Source of the DNA: JAZGGS01 sp963764825 | Lineage (GTDB): Bacteria; Bacteroidota; Ignavibacteria; Ignavibacteriales; Ignavibacteriaceae | Assembly: GCA_963764825.1 (NCBI GenBank) | Contig: CAVXUA010000005.1 | Span: forward strand, 124,001-188,000 | DNA length: 64,000 nt | Reading direction: 5' to 3' | Part shown: piece after piece, positions 61,948 through 64,000 of the stretch | Position numbering within the stretch: the stretch's first letter is position 1 | Layout: each line of letters starts with the position of its first letter | Program-made: the position numbers and the translations under genes | The notes under the pieces: model-generated | The model's database searches: none | Told to the model about the DNA's origin: nothing | Seen by the model: the letters and a program-made list of their open reading frames with translations, nothing else

Positions 61948-63328
61948 TTAAAGCAGTGTACCACCCAAAATTATTATTGCAACTGTGAAATAGATTATTA
62001 TTCCTGCTATATCAACTATTGTGGTTACAAGCGGAGCTGAGGAAGTAGCAGGATCTGCACCAAGCCGTTTTAAAATGAAAGGAAGCATCGATCCGGATAA
62101 CGTTCCCCATATAACAATTCCAATTATTGAAAGAGATATTGTTATTCCAAGTAAGACCCAGTGTGCACCTATAGCAGTAGAAAAATTTGCCAGGAATGCA
62201 ACTTGGAAGAACCCTAGCAATCCTAAAATTAATCCAATCATTAATCCTGATAAAATTTCTCTACGCATAATTCGCCACCAATCGGCAAGTGTTATTTCGC
62301 CAACTGCCATAGCCCTTATAACTAATGTTGCAGCCTGCGAACCAGAATTACCTCCGCTGGAAATAATTAAAGGAATAAAAATCGATAACACAACAGCTTT
62401 GGTAATTTCATTCTCAAAGTATTCCAACACGATAGCAGTTAATATTTGCGCAATAAACAATATAGCTAACCAAACCACCCGTTTCTTTACCATCTCAAGA
62501 AGAGGAATGGTGGGATAAGGTTCTTCCAAAGCTTCCACTGCGGCAAGTTTATGAATATCCTCTGTGGCTTCTTCTTCTGCTACATCGAGGACATCATCAA
62601 CTGTAACAATTCCAATCAAAACACCGAATTTATCTGACAACTGGAAGAGCAATCCTATCATACTTTTTAAATACTTCAACAGCTTCTTCCTGGTCATCAG
62701 TTACATTTAAAGCCACATAATTTTCATCCATTAAATCTGTAACTTTTTTATCCGGTGAAGCAAGAATAAACTCCTTAATTTTAATATCATCAAGAAGCTT
62801 ATTTCTATCATCAATTACATAAACAATATTTAGTGTTTCGCTGTCTTCAGCATTTTCCCTGATATATTTTAACGCCTCCTCAATTGTCCAGGCAGGTTTA
62901 ATTGCTATGTAATCCGGCGTCATAAGCCGTCCCACACTGTTTTCAGGATAGCCAAGCAGAGTCCGTGCAATTATTCTTTCTTCTGTTGACAGGAGCTGCA
63001 GTAACTGTTTCGCTGCTGAGCCCGGTAGTTCTTCAAGCAATGCGGTTCGATCATCAGGAGACATATCGTTAAGTAAAGCTGCTACTTCACCTTTACCCAT
63101 TGCTTTTAATAAATCCAACTGTATGTCGAATTCCAGTTGTTCAAATGTATCGGTTGCAAGCTCAATAGGAAGCAAACGGAAAACTATAACTTGTTCATTT
63201 TCTTGTAGTTCAACAATCAGATCGGCAATATCGGCAGGGGTCCAATCACTCAGGATATCTTTTAATATGCTAAGCTTTCTCTCAGCAATAAGAGATTTTA
63301 TTTCTGGTTGTAGCAACTTGCTTAGCAT
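61948..63328 (-). CDS. mgtE: Magnesium transporter MgtE, frameshifted
   Basis: The N-terminal part starts at 63328 (MLSKLLQPEIKSLI) with the helical MgtE-N domain (LSDWTPADIADLIVEL, PIELATDTFEQL, MSPDDRTALLEELPG). A CBS pair follows (GRLMTPDYIAIKPAWTIEEAL, DLMDENYVALNVTDDQEEAV). A break near 62645 in the second CBS separates it from KFGVLIGIVTVDDVLDVAEEE. The membrane part has five segments, including FIPLIISSGGNSGSQAATLVIRAMA, the pore signature, and GADPATSSAPLVTTIVDIAG. It is about 460 residues long. The CBS domains sense Mg2+ and gate the channel. The stop lies near the rfbA frame, so mgtE may head the minus-strand cluster. Confidence 0.93.
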
Positions 63329-63507
63329 TTTTAATCCCTGTGTGGTCGTAACCTTTTTCTACATTTTGTTCAATTTTTGATATAAATTGAACTAAAAATA
63401 GCCCATAAAAGTGGGAAAAACAATTTTCGATTTATCATATTATAAGGATAACAATTCGCTTAAACCATTTAATTGTTAAATTTGTGCAAAAGTTATTGAA
63501 AAGAGAA

Positions 63508-64000
63508 ATGAATATTGTTGTTGATGAAAATATCGCTTATGCAAAGAAGCTTTTTCTGAATTTGGAGATGTTCACCTTGTTGATGGCAGAAAGATTACAA
63601 ACCAGCAGCTATAAAATGTTGATGCATTAATAGTAAGATCAATTACAAATGTAAACAGTAACCTGCTGGATGGAACAAAAGTTAAATTTGTCGGAACAGC
63701 AACAATCGGTTCCGATCATATTGATTTGAATTATCTGGAGAAGAACAATATAACTTTTGCAGATGCTAAGGGATGTAATGCAGATTCAGTTGCTGAGTAT
63801 GTTTTTACTGCGCTGTTGAAAATAGCAGCTGATGAAAATATAATGTTGAATAAAAAATCAATTGGGGTAGTAGGAATTGGAAATATCGGTAGAAGGGTTG
63901 TAAGAATTGCTGAAGCGTTGGGAATGAAGGTCTTAAAAAATGATCCTCCTTTAGAAAGAAAAGGGATTGGGGAAAAATTATGTTTCACTGGATGAAATAT
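63508..64000 (+). CDS. pdxB: 4-phosphoerythronate dehydrogenase (PdxB), 3'-partial with frameshifts
   Basis: The ATG at 63508 starts MNIVVDENIAYAK, and the corrected sequence reads EAFSEFGDVHLVDGRKIT. A break lies near 63548. A TAA at 63612-63614 is in frame between QQL and NVDALIVRSITNVN. Then come VKFVGTATIGSDHIDLNYLEK and ADAKGCNADSVAEYVFTALL, typical of PdxB and not of SerA. The NAD-binding loop is SIGVVGIGNIGRRVVRIAEALG. Another break lies near 63970, after which NYVSLDEI continues to the window edge. The enzyme oxidises 4-phosphoerythronate in vitamin B6 synthesis. The window cuts the gene at about half length. Confidence 0.87.

Noticed and set aside
1..64000. General reassignment of TAA as a sense codon
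   Set aside because: TAA ends many intact genes here, often right before terminators. The few in-frame TAA codons are better explained by mutation or read errors.

Overview
The window is low-GC bacterial chromosome, most likely from an Ignavibacteria-type member of the Bacteroidota/Chlorobi group. At least six secreted proteins end in the type IX secretion (T9SS) sorting domain typical of that group, with a QNYPNPFNP start, a YDVLG-like centre, a SGIYFY segment and a KKMILLK end. Strong AAAGGAG-type ribosome sites, TonB-dependent transport, OmpA/TSP3 and Wzi outer-membrane proteins and a GGGP-synthase-family enzyme fit the same group. No rRNA, tRNA, CRISPR array, insertion sequence or prophage gene was seen.

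Layout. 1-5.1 kb: a broken TonB-dependent receptor, a kelch-repeat secreted protein, a decayed lipoprotein gene and a terminator. 5.1-12.9 kb (clean reading frames): TonB-family protein, KefB/C-type antiporter, HAD phosphatase, small secreted protein, class I aldolase, cytochrome c, and an unusual sigma-like/transmembrane/FecR-like protein. 12.9-15.2 kb: a T9SS cargo gene with two in-frame stops and a frameshifted hydrolase. 15.2-22.1 kb (clean): DUF192, GmhA, GGGP synthase, ArsC-like, PPK2, Trm112-like, isoprenylcysteine methyltransferase-like, cell-wall amidase and thioredoxin genes, with three palindromic repeats between them. 22.1-34.2 kb: a DUF4097 protein, two secreted T9SS proteins around an ECF sigma factor/Ser-Thr kinase-TPR pair, an intact T9SS subtilase and a PH-domain membrane protein. 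34.2-49.3 kb: nitroreductase, M14 carboxypeptidase, dicarboxylate symporter, HemW, a barrel-like protein, RecN, YkvA-like protein, two methyltransferases, RsmI and a large S8 peptidase. 49.3-63.3 kb: a long minus-strand block holding proS, a U32 peptidase, pepT, ompA and a nucleotide-sugar cluster (gmd, fcl, wzi-like, degT-type, rfbC, rfbA) ending at mgtE. 63.5 kb to the end: a partial pdxB on the plus strand.

How the genes work together. The minus-strand sugar cluster supplies GDP-fucose and dTDP-sugar intermediates for surface polysaccharide, and Wzi-like and OmpA-type proteins lie in the same block. The TonB receptor and TonB-family protein, the T9SS cargo and the peptidases (S8, M14, U32, PepT) suit a polymer- or peptide-degrading heterotroph. 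The sigma/kinase pair between two secreted proteins may be a local regulatory unit.

A strong caveat is that about half of the genes, including normally essential ones (proS, hemW, recN, mgtE), are interrupted by frameshifts. Many fall in homopolymers and cluster outside the two clean blocks. This looks more like indel errors in the assembly than mass gene decay, so broken genes are given here as single reconstructed loci.
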